Assembly (NCBI RefSeq): GCF_008033385.1
Contig: NZ_VOGY01000008.1
Location: 1-64,000, forward strand
DNA: 64,000 nucleotides
Source: Algibacter pacificus
GTDB lineage: Bacteria > Bacteroidota > Bacteroidia > Flavobacteriales > Flavobacteriaceae
Direction: 5' to 3'
Shown here: in pieces, positions 17,885 through 26,654 of the stretch
How positions within the stretch are numbered: the stretch's first letter is position 1
How the letters are laid out: every line of letters starts with the position of its first letter
Translations under genes and position numbers: made by a program
The notes under the pieces: model-generated
What the model was told of the DNA's origin: nothing
Database searches by the model: none
What the model saw: the letters and a program-made list of their open reading frames with translations, nothing else

Positions 17885-18664
17885 ATGGCTAAAAAGAAAG
17901 AAGTAACTATTGAAGAGCGCTTAAGAGCTTTATACGATTTACAACTCATCGATTCTCGTATAGATGAAATTAGAAATGTTCGTGGAGAACTTCCTTTAGA
18001 AGTTCGTGATTTAGAAGATGAAGTTGCCGGATTAAATATAAGATTAGAAAAACTTATTACAAGTTTAGAAGCTATAGACACAGATATTGCCGACAAGAAA
18101 AATCTAATTGAAGAATCAAAAAATTTAATAAAAAAGTATAGCGAACAACAAAAAAACGTTCGTAACAACCGTGAGTTTAACTCTTTAACCAAAGAGGTTG
18201 AATTTCAAGAGTTAGAAATTGAATTGGCTGAAAAACACATTAGAGAGTTTAAGGTACAAATTGAACAGAAAAAAGAAGTTATCTCTGAAACAAAAGATCG
18301 ATTAAAACAACGCCAAGACCATTTAAAGCATAAAAAAGATGAGTTGGATGCCATTTTAAGCGAAACTGAAAAAGAAGAGCAAGCTTTAATTACAAAATCT
18401 GAAGACTACAAAAAAGATATAGAGCCACGATTGGTAGCTGCTTATATAAGAATACGTAAAAATGTAAAAAACGGCTTAGCCGTTGTTCCTATTGAGCGTG
18501 GTGCTGCTGGAGGATCTTTCTTTACTATTCCCCCACAAGTACAAGTAGAAATTGCTGCTCGTAAAAAAATAATTACAGATGAGCACAGTGGACGTATCTT
18601 AGTAGATCCTGTTTTAGCCGAAGAACAAAAAACAAAAATGGAAAAAATATTTTCTAAATTGTAA
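17885..18664 (+). CDS. coiled-coil protein of the C4-type zinc ribbon family, cysteines lost
   Basis: This 259-residue protein consists of a long antiparallel coiled coil (about 5-185) and a short C-terminal domain in the position of the zf-RING_7 zinc ribbon. In that domain the usual cysteine pairs are absent: the sequence reads GAAGGSFFTIPPQ and IITDEHSGRILVD where relatives have CGGC and CxxCGRIL. The fold can be recognised but zinc binding is not expected. Function is unknown; distant relatives resemble flagellar FlgZ or HP0958-like hub proteins. It sits in an operon with the NIF3 gene and ends at two hairpins. Confidence 0.88.
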   Translation: MAKKKEVTIEERLRALYDLQLIDSRIDEIRNVRGELPLEVRDLEDEVAGLNIRLEKLITSLEAIDTDIADKKNLIEESKNLIKKYSEQQKNVRNNREFNSLTKEVEFQELEIELAEKHIREFKVQIEQKKEVISETKDRLKQRQDHLKHKKDELDAILSETEKEEQALITKSEDYKKDIEPRLVAAYIRIRKNVKNGLAVVPIERGAAGGSFFTIPPQVQVEIAARKKIITDEHSGRILVDPVLAEEQKTKMEKIFSKL

Positions 18665-18680
18665 GCACAATTACATATAA

Positions 18681-18713
18681 AAAAAACCATCAAAATATTC
18701 CTAATGGTTTTTT
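18681..18713 (+). terminator. terminator after the coiled-coil gene
   Basis: AAAAAACCAT at 18681-18690 pairs with ATGGTTTTTT at 18704-18713, and the right arm ends in a T-run. It lies 17 bases after the stop codon. Confidence 0.65.
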
Positions 18714-18738
18714 ATGTAAAAATGCTTCAAAAAAACAC

Positions 18739-18776
18739 AAAAAAGCCCGAAACTTATAAAGTTTCGGGCTTTTTTT
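18739..18776. terminator. strong bidirectional terminator, end of the dcw cluster
   Basis: A perfect 17-base stem with a GC-rich core (GCCCGAAACTT and its complement) and a 3-base loop is flanked by A- and T-runs. It ends the dcw transcript 13 bases after the ftsZ stop, and it also backs up the forward terminator at 18681-18713. Confidence 0.92.
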
Positions 18777-18788
18777 ATGAGTAAACTA

Positions 18789-20810
18789 TTAATCTACATT
18801 ATCATGTAAGAATGAATTATTACGTCTAACCTGTAAATCATCATTATCATCCAAACCAACACTTGTTCTAGAAAAATCATTATCCGATGAATGCCTAGAA
18901 TCTTCTAAGTTTACACCTTGACGTTTGTATGCTGGGGTTTTTTCTATATCATCAATTTTTCCATTATTGAATTTATAGTTAAAATCCTTCATTTTACGAC
19001 GACGTTCTGCAGCACGTTCTTTTAATAATTCTGAAATAGGCGTATTCATTGGATCGATATCTTCTTCCTCAACAACCTCTTGCTTCGTTACTTCTTCTTT
19101 TTGAACCACTTTGCGTTCAAAAACAATATCGTCTTCAACATCTTCAACAACGTCTTCTATTGTTGTTTGTTTTTTATTGAAAGAATCTTCAACTTCTGAA
19201 TAATCATCTAAAGTATATCTAACATCTCCGTTTTCATTCGCTTTTACTTCCGCAGTAACCTCAACATGATCGTTAACCGCCATATCTTTAACATCGTCTT
19301 CAAGACTAAAGGTTACTTTATTCTCTACAACTGGTTCCTTTTTCACCTCTTTTTTAGGCTCATTGCTAATGGGTAAATCGAAAGTTAATGTAATTTGCTT
19401 TTCTTCTTCAAAGTCATCTGTAATCGCATCAAATTGCGTTTTATTTTCTTTTACGTTAACTTCTTTTTTTATAGGACTAATAATAAAATCGTCTTCATCT
19501 TCAACATTCACACGAACTTCGTCGTAAACGACATTCATGTTTTTTAAAATTTCAGAGGTTGGGATTAAATTAATATTTTGTGGCTGCGAAGATAATTTAT
19601 CCTTTCTTATCTCGCTTTTTTCCAAAAAAGAGAATTCCTCCTCGTCATCTAAATCCAATGTATGTTTTACAACTTTAGGTTCTTCCTTTTTTTCAACTGC
19701 CGCTACTGGTGGTGTTTGAACTTCTGGTTTTACTTCTGGCTTAGCTTCTTTAGCTTCAATCTCTTTTTCTTCACTTAAAGAATGAATAACTTTTTTAGTT
19801 TCGGTATTCGAAATTTCATCTTGTTGTTCAATATTAAAACCTGTTGCTATAATAGTTACTGCAATAGATTCTTCTAAGGATTCATCTTCACCTACACCCA
19901 TAATAATGTTAGCGCCATGACCGGCTTCATTTTGAATATGATCATTAATTTCACCTATTTCATCGATGGTAATTTCTTGAGCACCGGAAACAATTAAAAG
20001 CAGTACATTTTTAGCACCAGTAATTTTATTATCGTTTAATAATGGTGAATCTAAAGCTTTACGGATAGCATCTTGTGCACGGTTTTGCCCCGATGCTAAT
20101 GCAGACCCCATAATAGCGGTCCCACTATTACTTAATACGGTTTTAGCATCACGTAAATCGATGTTTTGTGTGTAGTGGTGTGTAATAACTTCTGCTATAC
20201 CACGAGCAGCGGTAGACAGCACTTCATCGGCTTTGGAGAATCCTGCTTTAAAACCAAGGTTTCCATAAACTTCACGAAGCTTATTATTATTTATTACAAT
20301 TAATGAATCTACTACACCTCTAAGTTTCTCGATCCCTTTTTGCGATTGTTCTATACGCATTTTACCTTCAAACTGAAATGGCATAGTAACAATACCTACT
20401 GTTAAAATATCCATATCTTTAGCCATCTTTGCGATAATAGGTGCAGCTCCAGTACCTGTACCACCACCCATTCCGGCTGTAATAAATACCATTTTGGTAT
20501 TAGTATCTAACATTTGAGAAATATCCTCGTAACTTTCTACCGCCGATTGTTCTCCAATATCTGGATTTGCACCGGCTCCGAGTCCTTCGGTTAAATTTAA
20601 ACCTAATTGTATTTTGTTTGGCACCCCACTATTTTGTAAGGCTTGGGCATCTGTATTGCAGACATAAAAGTCGACGCCTTTTATACCTTGTTCAAACATG
20701 TGATTAATGGCGTTGCTACCACCGCCTCCAACGCCGATAACTTTAATGACATTTGATTGATTTTTTGGGAGATCAAACGCGATGCTTTCGATTTCTTTAT
20801 TGCTGCTCAT
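18789..20810 (-). CDS. ftsZ: cell division protein FtsZ
   Basis: FtsZ is the tubulin-like GTPase that forms the division ring. The N-terminal core (about 10-330) has GGGGSNAINHM and the tubulin signature GGGTGTGAAP near residue 115. At 673 residues it is much longer than the usual 380-400. The extra length is an acidic, Lys/Glu/Val-rich disordered linker (about 335-620), a short basic segment with KERAAERRRKMK, and a C-terminal tail ending NNSFLHDNVD. The tail does not look like the proteobacterial DIPAFLR peptide. It is the last gene of the dcw cluster, 57 bases after ftsA. Confidence 0.98.
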   Translation of the reverse strand: MSSNKEIESIAFDLPKNQSNVIKVIGVGGGGSNAINHMFEQGIKGVDFYVCNTDAQALQNSGVPNKIQLGLNLTEGLGAGANPDIGEQSAVESYEDISQMLDTNTKMVFITAGMGGGTGTGAAPIIAKMAKDMDILTVGIVTMPFQFEGKMRIEQSQKGIEKLRGVVDSLIVINNNKLREVYGNLGFKAGFSKADEVLSTAARGIAEVITHHYTQNIDLRDAKTVLSNSGTAIMGSALASGQNRAQDAIRKALDSPLLNDNKITGAKNVLLLIVSGAQEITIDEIGEINDHIQNEAGHGANIIMGVGEDESLEESIAVTIIATGFNIEQQDEISNTETKKVIHSLSEEKEIEAKEAKPEVKPEVQTPPVAAVEKKEEPKVVKHTLDLDDEEEFSFLEKSEIRKDKLSSQPQNINLIPTSEILKNMNVVYDEVRVNVEDEDDFIISPIKKEVNVKENKTQFDAITDDFEEEKQITLTFDLPISNEPKKEVKKEPVVENKVTFSLEDDVKDMAVNDHVEVTAEVKANENGDVRYTLDDYSEVEDSFNKKQTTIEDVVEDVEDDIVFERKVVQKEEVTKQEVVEEEDIDPMNTPISELLKERAAERRRKMKDFNYKFNNGKIDDIEKTPAYKRQGVNLEDSRHSSDNDFSRTSVGLDDNDDLQVRRNNSFLHDNVD

Positions 20811-20867
20811 AACTCTATTTTACTGGGTTTTGTACTAAATATTTTTATTCAATGGGTTTCTTAATCT

Positions 20868-22196
20868 CTACTCTGCGTTATCTAAAAAATCTTTAACGCG
20901 ATCGGTAAGTTTGTCTAGAAAGGAACGTCTTTCTTTAACGGGCTCTACTTTAATTTCTTCCTCTGCTGGTTGCTCTTGGGCTTCTGTAGTGTCTTCAACT
21001 TGCTCTTCTTCAACTTGCTCTTCTATTTTCTTGCGTTCTTGACGTTTTAACCCGTCTAACACTAAACCAACAGCGGTTGCAAAAAGCGGACTAGTAACAT
21101 CTTCATGACTATCTCCTGCTAAATGCTCGTTTGGATAACCTATTCTGGTATCCATTCCGGTAATATATTCTACCAACTGCTTTAAATGTTTTAACTGGCT
21201 TCCGCCACCGGTTAAAACAATTCCTGCAATTAAATTTTTCTTTTGTTCTTCGTGACCATAGTTTTTAATTTCAACATAAACCTGCTCTACAATTTCCACA
21301 ACCCGTGCGTGAATAATTTTCGACAAGTTCTTTAATGTAATTTCCTTTGGTTCGCGACCACGTAAACCAGGAATGGATACAATTTCGTTATCTTTATTTT
21401 CACCCGGCCATGCAGAACCAAACTTTATTTTTAATAATTCGGCTTGTTTTTCAATAATAGAACAACCTTCTTTAATATCTTCTGTAATTACATTGCCTCC
21501 GAAAGGAATCACTGCGGTATGACGGATAATGCCATCTTTAAAAATAGCTAAATCGGTGGTTCCGCCTCCTATATCAATTAATGCTACACCGGCTTCCTTT
21601 TCCTCTTGACTTAAAACAGCATTTGCTGAAGCTAAAGGTTCTAAGGTAATACCCTCTAAATTTAAATCGGCACTTTGTATACAACGTCCAACATTTCGAA
21701 TCGACGATACTTGACCAACCACTACATGAAAATTAGCTTCCAAACGGCCACCATACATCCCGATAGGTTCCTTTATTTCTGCTTGACCATCAACTTTATA
21801 TTCTTGTGGTAATACATGAATAATCTCTTCACCTGGAAGCATCACTAATTTATGCACTTGATTAATTAAACGATCAATATCATCTTCATCAATAACAAGT
21901 TCTGAATTTGGACGTGTAATATAATCGCTATGCTGTAAACTTCTGATATGCTGTCCTGCAATACCAACCGTAACACCATCTATTTTCATTCCGGCTGCCG
22001 CCTCTGCTTCTTGAACGGCTTGTTGAATGGACTGAATGGTTTGTGTAATATTATTTACTACACCGCGGTGCACACCTAAACTTTTAGACTTTCCAATGCC
22101 TAAAATTTCAAGTTTACCGTAATCATTTTTACGCCCAATCATGGCCACAATTTTTGTGGTTCCTATATCTAATCCTACTGATATGTTATGCTCCAT
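20868..22196 (-). CDS. ftsA: cell division protein FtsA
   Basis: This is the actin-like membrane tether for FtsZ, 442 residues long. N-terminal SVGLDIGTTKIVAMIG is the phosphate-1 motif, ALIDIGGGTTDLAIF near residue 204 is phosphate-2, and GIVLTGGGSQLKHL near 325 is the adenosine motif. The C-terminus has an acidic repeat region (about 390-418), followed by the amphipathic membrane-targeting helix SFLDKLTDRVKDFLDN. A perfect 15-base tandem duplication in the acidic region (20993-21022) encodes a repeated EEQVE-type pentapeptide. The start lies 3 bases after the ftsQ stop. Confidence 0.98.
   Translation of the reverse strand: MEHNISVGLDIGTTKIVAMIGRKNDYGKLEILGIGKSKSLGVHRGVVNNITQTIQSIQQAVQEAEAAAGMKIDGVTVGIAGQHIRSLQHSDYITRPNSELVIDEDDIDRLINQVHKLVMLPGEEIIHVLPQEYKVDGQAEIKEPIGMYGGRLEANFHVVVGQVSSIRNVGRCIQSADLNLEGITLEPLASANAVLSQEEKEAGVALIDIGGGTTDLAIFKDGIIRHTAVIPFGGNVITEDIKEGCSIIEKQAELLKIKFGSAWPGENKDNEIVSIPGLRGREPKEITLKNLSKIIHARVVEIVEQVYVEIKNYGHEEQKKNLIAGIVLTGGGSQLKHLKQLVEYITGMDTRIGYPNEHLAGDSHEDVTSPLFATAVGLVLDGLKRQERKKIEEQVEEEQVEDTTEAQEQPAEEEIKVEPVKERRSFLDKLTDRVKDFLDNAE
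20993..21022. repeat. 15-bp tandem repeat x2 inside ftsA
   Basis: Two perfect copies of CTTCAACTTGCTCTT lie end to end and keep the reading frame. They encode the acidic spacer before the membrane-targeting helix of FtsA. Confidence 0.85.
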
Positions 22197-22199
22197 GGC

Positions 22200-22919
22200 T
22201 TATATTTTGGTACATACTACTTGGTTATCGAATTGCAAATTTACCTTGCTATAATTATCTAACGTCTTTTCTTTGATGCTTTTTTGATAAAATGCTTTCA
22301 AATTATTAATTTTTTTGTTTAATAATTTCAAATCACCCAATTGCACTAAAAACTTACATTGTCTCATTTTTAGAAACAATTCCTTAGTTTCATTTTGATG
22401 AATTTCTATCACATTTGTTTTTAAAAAAGGATCCTCTTTAATTTTAGTCGCTATTTTAAAAATATTTTTCAAATCATTTTTATCCACAAATCCAGTAACA
22501 AGAGGCACTCTTGCCGAATAATTACTTGATAAAGGCATAGATAAACCTTCATCATCAATATAATAGGATACGTCTGTATTAACTCTCGCTAATGGCGTTT
22601 TTTGCTCTATTTCAGCATTAAGTGTGCCATTTACTGTAACATAAACTTCAGCACGCTTAATCATGGGGTTAGATTTAAGGGTATGCTCTAACTTATTCAA
22701 ATCTAAAGTTTCTTTAGTAACATTTTTAGCCCCGCCATAATTTTGTATTAACAATTTACTAACAGTCTCATTAGTAATAAATAAGTTGTTTTCTCCAACA
22801 AATGTTATGGCTGGACTAGAAACCAATCTAGCGTTATTTCTGTCCGATGCAAAAGCAAATAGGAACACCACCAAACCGAATAAACCGATCATCTTTATGT
22901 AATTCCAATTAATTTTCAC
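22200..22919 (-). CDS. ftsQ: cell division protein FtsQ/DivIB
   Basis: This 239-residue single-pass inner membrane divisome protein has a short cytoplasmic N-terminus, one helix (about 9-25), a POTRA-like segment (about 35-105) and the FtsQ/beta domain. Sequence divergence is high, as is normal for FtsQ, so the call rests partly on position between murC and ftsA. The start is GTG at 22919, which overlaps murC by 11 bases. The next Met (residue 10) would cut into the membrane helix and is less likely. It is part of the dcw operon. Confidence 0.93.
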   Translation of the reverse strand: MKINWNYIKMIGLFGLVVFLFAFASDRNNARLVSSPAITFVGENNLFITNETVSKLLIQNYGGAKNVTKETLDLNKLEHTLKSNPMIKRAEVYVTVNGTLNAEIEQKTPLARVNTDVSYYIDDEGLSMPLSSNYSARVPLVTGFVDKNDLKNIFKIATKIKEDPFLKTNVIEIHQNETKELFLKMRQCKFLVQLGDLKLLNKKINNLKAFYQKSIKEKTLDNYSKVNLQFDNQVVCTKI

Positions 22920-24261
22920 GACACAACACTTTTTTTATAGGTTTTACTTGCTCTCCAATATCTCCTGCTCCAATGGTTATTATAATATTGGCTTTACTTT
23001 TTTTAACTTCAAATAGCATGTCGTCCTTACTAACCAGTTTTTTATTATTACAGGTTAATAGCCCCAATAGCCAATGAGATGTCACGCCTTCAATTGGCAA
23101 TTCTCGTGCTGGATAAATATCCAATAACATCACTTCATCGAACTGCGATAAACTTTTCGCAAAATCATGAATAAAATCTTTTGTTCTACTGAATAAATGC
23201 GGCTGAAAAATAGCCAATACTTTTTTATTTGGATACATTTCCCGCACCGCTTGATACACAGCATTTATTTCTTCGGGATGATGTGCATAATCATCGATAT
23301 ACACCAAATCGTCCGTTTTAATTTGATAAGTAAACCGACGTTTCACACCTTTATAAGACGCCAACCCTTGACGTAAACTTTCAATAGAACAACCATATTC
23401 CAAAGCCATAGCTAAAGCCAATAATGCATTGGATAAATTATGTCTTCCGGGCAGGTTAAATTCCAAATTTTCTAACAGAGCATTTGGAGTTTTCACATCA
23501 AACACATAGCTGCCATTTTCTATTTTTATATTCTGAATGGTATAATCAGAATCATCCTCAATACCGTAAGTAATTCCTTTTAAAGGCAATCCGTTTTTAA
23601 TAAATAACTTCCCGTTGGGTTTGATACGTTTTGAAAAATCTTCAAAAGTCTTTTTTAATTCTAAAGCATCGCCATAAATATCCAAATGATCGGCATCCAT
23701 AGAGGTTATTCCCGCTAAATCTGGGGATAACGTTAAAAACGAACGATCAAACTCATCGGCTTCAACAACTGAAACTTCCGTCCCTTTTAAAATTAGGTTT
23801 GAATTATAGTTTTCACTTATTCCTCCTAAAAAAGCCGTAAGCGGCACTTCGCATTCATGCATTAAATGCCCAAGAATACTAGTTGTTGTTGTTTTTCCAT
23901 GCGTTCCTGCCACAGCCAAACACACCGTGTTTTCAGTAATTAATCCTAAAATTTCAGAACGCTTTAAAACCTTAAAACCGTTGTCTTTAAAATAATTTAA
24001 TTCCAAATGTCCTTTAGGCACCGCTGGGGTATAAACCACCAAAGTATTTTCAGTGTTTAAAAACGTTGAATTAATATGTTTTATAGCATCCTCAAAATGA
24101 ACTGGCACACCTAAATCCACCAAACTATCTGTGATAGGAGTTTGGGTTTTATCATAACCGGCAACCTGCTTATTATTCGCAACAAAATAACGCGCCAAAG
24201 CACTCATGCCAATGCCGCCAATGCCAATAAAATAGATGTTATGTACGTTGTCTAAATTCAT
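22909..24261 (-). CDS. murC: UDP-N-acetylmuramate--L-alanine ligase
   Basis: MurC adds L-Ala to UDP-MurNAc in the cytoplasm using ATP. The 450-residue protein opens with the Rossmann-like motif IYFIGIGGIGMSALA and has the ATP loop AGTHGKTTTTS near residue 118. DDYAHHPEEI near residue 310 is the conserved histidine motif of MurC/Mpl, and HLFSRTKDF follows. It overlaps ftsQ at its 3' end and abuts murG at its 5' end without a gap. The order murG-murC-ftsQ matches other dcw clusters. Confidence 0.98.
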   Translation of the reverse strand: MNLDNVHNIYFIGIGGIGMSALARYFVANNKQVAGYDKTQTPITDSLVDLGVPVHFEDAIKHINSTFLNTENTLVVYTPAVPKGHLELNYFKDNGFKVLKRSEILGLITENTVCLAVAGTHGKTTTTSILGHLMHECEVPLTAFLGGISENYNSNLILKGTEVSVVEADEFDRSFLTLSPDLAGITSMDADHLDIYGDALELKKTFEDFSKRIKPNGKLFIKNGLPLKGITYGIEDDSDYTIQNIKIENGSYVFDVKTPNALLENLEFNLPGRHNLSNALLALAMALEYGCSIESLRQGLASYKGVKRRFTYQIKTDDLVYIDDYAHHPEEINAVYQAVREMYPNKKVLAIFQPHLFSRTKDFIHDFAKSLSQFDEVMLLDIYPARELPIEGVTSHWLLGLLTCNNKKLVSKDDMLFEVKKSKANIIITIGAGDIGEQVKPIKKVLCREN

Positions 24262-25356
24262 TTATTTGTTTAGAAGCTTTTCAACTTCATTTACGATATC
24301 TTTTGTTGCATTTACTAATGCTAATTTTTTAATATTTTGCCCTAATTCGTTTCTTCGCTGGGGTGTAGCAATAAGTTGCGAAAACTTATTCTCAAAGTCT
24401 GCTTGTAAATCCTCTTCCTTAATAATCAAAGCCGCATCTTTATCTACGACCGCCATAGCATTTTTGGTTTGATGATCTTCTGCTACATTTGGAGACGGTA
24501 TAAAAATAACTGGTTTTCCCACAATACAAAGCTCGGAAACAGAACTTGCTCCCGCTCTTGAAATCACCACATCTGCAGCTGCATACGCTAAATCCATATT
24601 ATTTAAAAACTCATGAACCTGTACGTTTTTAGTATGTCCATAAATTTTGTATTGTTTATAATACAACTTTCCACATTGCCAAATAACTTGAACATTTTGG
24701 GTATCTAGAAAATCTAATTTTTTTTCAATTAACTGGTTAATTCGTCGAGCACCTAAACTTCCACCTATAACCAACAGCGTTGTTTTGCTTGGTTTTAAAT
24801 CGAAATGCTTTATAGCTTCATCTCGTTTTGTATCAATATCCAACAAACCTTGACGTACAGGGTTTCCTGTTTTTATTATTTTTTCTTGAGGAAAAAACCG
24901 TTCCAAATTATCGTAAGCCACACATATTTTTTTAGCCTTTTTAGCTAAAAATTTATTGGTAATTCCTGGAAATGAATTTTGCTCCTGAATTAAAGTCGGA
25001 ATTCCTTTCGCATTTGCTATTTGCAACAGCGGTCCACTAGCAAATCCGCCCGTACCAATAGCCACGTCAGGTTTAAACGATCTTACAATGTTATTAGCTT
25101 TCCACAAACTACTTATCAACTTAAACGGAAATAACAAATTCTTTAAAGTTAGCTTACGCTGAATACCCGAAATCCACAATCCTTTTATGTTATACCCAGC
25201 TTGAGGTACCATATCCATTTCCATACGATCGCTCGCACCAACAAATAAAAATTCAGCATCAGGAAAACGCAACTTTAGTTCGTTCGCAATAGCAATAGCC
25301 GGATAAATATGTCCGCCTGTGCCACCTCCTGATAATATAATTTTATATGGTTTCAT
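24262..25356 (-). CDS. murG: UDP-GlcNAc transferase, lipid II synthesis
   Basis: MurG adds GlcNAc to lipid I to make lipid II on the inner face of the membrane. The 364-residue GT28 protein has the glycine loop [16 protein letters not shown] near the N-terminus, a second loop [10 protein letters not shown] near residue 195, and the C-terminal donor-binding segment [17 protein letters not shown] near 265. Its stop is directly next to the murC start. A 50-base gap separates it from ftsW. Confidence 0.98.
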   Translation of the reverse strand: MKPYKIILSGGGTGGHIYPAIAIANELKLRFPDAEFLFVGASDRMEMDMVPQAGYNIKGLWISGIQRKLTLKNLLFPFKLISSLWKANNIVRSFKPDVAIGTGGFASGPLLQIANAKGIPTLIQEQNSFPGITNKFLAKKAKKICVAYDNLERFFPQEKIIKTGNPVRQGLLDIDTKRDEAIKHFDLKPSKTTLLVIGGSLGARRINQLIEKKLDFLDTQNVQVIWQCGKLYYKQYKIYGHTKNVQVHEFLNNMDLAYAAADVVISRAGASSVSELCIVGKPVIFIPSPNVAEDHQTKNAMAVVDKDAALIIKEEDLQADFENKFSQLIATPQRRNELGQNIKKLALVNATKDIVNEVEKLLNK

Positions 25357-25406
25357 ACCTTTTCAACCTCCCCCTTAGAGAGAATTCATTATTTTTAATT
25401 CAATAT

Positions 25407-26600
25407 TTATAAAGCTTCCGAAAGGATTTCTAACGGATTATCCTCGTCTATTTCTTTTTCTTTAATTTCTTCTCGTCTTGCACTTACACTTAAAATAATA
25501 CCGATAGCTAAACATGTCATCCAAATAGATGTTCCTCCGCTACTAATTAGCGGTAACGTTTGTCCTGTAACAGGAAACAGCTCGACAGCTACGGCCATAT
25601 TTATTAATGCCTGAAAAACAATAGGCAAGCCTACGCCCAACACTAATAATTTTCCAAAAACAGTATCCGATTTTTGAGAGACAATAACAACCCTAAACAA
25701 CAACCACATGTATAAAACCATGATAGAAACCCCGCCTATTAAACCGTATTCTTCAATAATTATGGCAAAAATAAAATCGGAAGATGATTGTGGTAACGCG
25801 TGTTTCTGGATACTTTTTCCCGGACCAACACCGGTTACCCCACCAGAGGCAATCGCTATTTTAGCCTTTTCAATTTGATAATCCGCATCGGAATCCTCAT
25901 CATTCGAGTAGTTTTTTATTCTATTTTCCCAAGTGGTTACTTTCACATTTAATGGTCCCGTGGTTAACTTTGCTGCCATAATAAAAAGCACTAAAGCGAC
26001 TAAACCCGAACCTAAAATTATAGCAATATAACGAATAGGATACCCGCCTAAAAACACTAAAATAATTACCATTAAAAACATAATGGCAGCGGTAGAAAAA
26101 TTAGACGGCAAAATTAAACCTAATATAACAAATACGGGCACCCAAAGCGGTAAAATTGACGATTTAAAAGAAATCACCTCATCTTTTATTTTCGACATAT
26201 ACCGAGCCACATACACCATTAAAACAACAAATGCCAAAGTTGATGTTTGAAACGACAACCCCACTACAGGAATTTTAATCCAGCGACTCGCACTAGCGCC
26301 ACCCATTACAGTACCCTGCATCATAGTAATAACTAGGAGCACAAAGACCACCGGAAGCATAAATATCGATAGCCCCCTAAAATAACGGTAGGGTATTTTA
26401 TGCACGCCATACATAATAACAAAACCTAAAAACAAGTGCATAAAGTGTTTTACGAAAGAGATAAATGTATTTCCATCGTATTTACTATACGCCAAATCGC
26501 TCGCTGCACTATACACAGGCAAGAAAGACAAAATAGCAAGCAGCGCTACTATTGCCCAAATTAACCGATCTCCTTTTATGTTTTTAAATAATGCTTGCAT
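25407..26600 (-). CDS. ftsW: SEDS glycosyltransferase FtsW
   Basis: This is a 397-residue polytopic membrane protein of the SEDS family, which polymerises lipid II at the septum with its cognate penicillin-binding protein. About ten membrane helices can be seen. Family signatures include GGVTGVGPGKSIQKHALPQSSSDF with the following FAIIIEEYG (about 253-285), and the late motif PLISSGGTS (near 350). The catalytic Asp region of SEDS enzymes lies in the large loop. The position between murD and murG distinguishes it from RodA. Confidence 0.97.
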   Translation of the reverse strand: MQALFKNIKGDRLIWAIVALLAILSFLPVYSAASDLAYSKYDGNTFISFVKHFMHLFLGFVIMYGVHKIPYRYFRGLSIFMLPVVFVLLVITMMQGTVMGGASASRWIKIPVVGLSFQTSTLAFVVLMVYVARYMSKIKDEVISFKSSILPLWVPVFVILGLILPSNFSTAAIMFLMVIILVFLGGYPIRYIAIILGSGLVALVLFIMAAKLTTGPLNVKVTTWENRIKNYSNDEDSDADYQIEKAKIAIASGGVTGVGPGKSIQKHALPQSSSDFIFAIIIEEYGLIGGVSIMVLYMWLLFRVVIVSQKSDTVFGKLLVLGVGLPIVFQALINMAVAVELFPVTGQTLPLISSGGTSIWMTCLAIGIILSVSARREEIKEKEIDEDNPLEILSEAL

Positions 26601-26654
26601 TAATTTTTAACTAATTACTTTTAACTTCTTACCAATAGATAAAGTAAGCCTATA

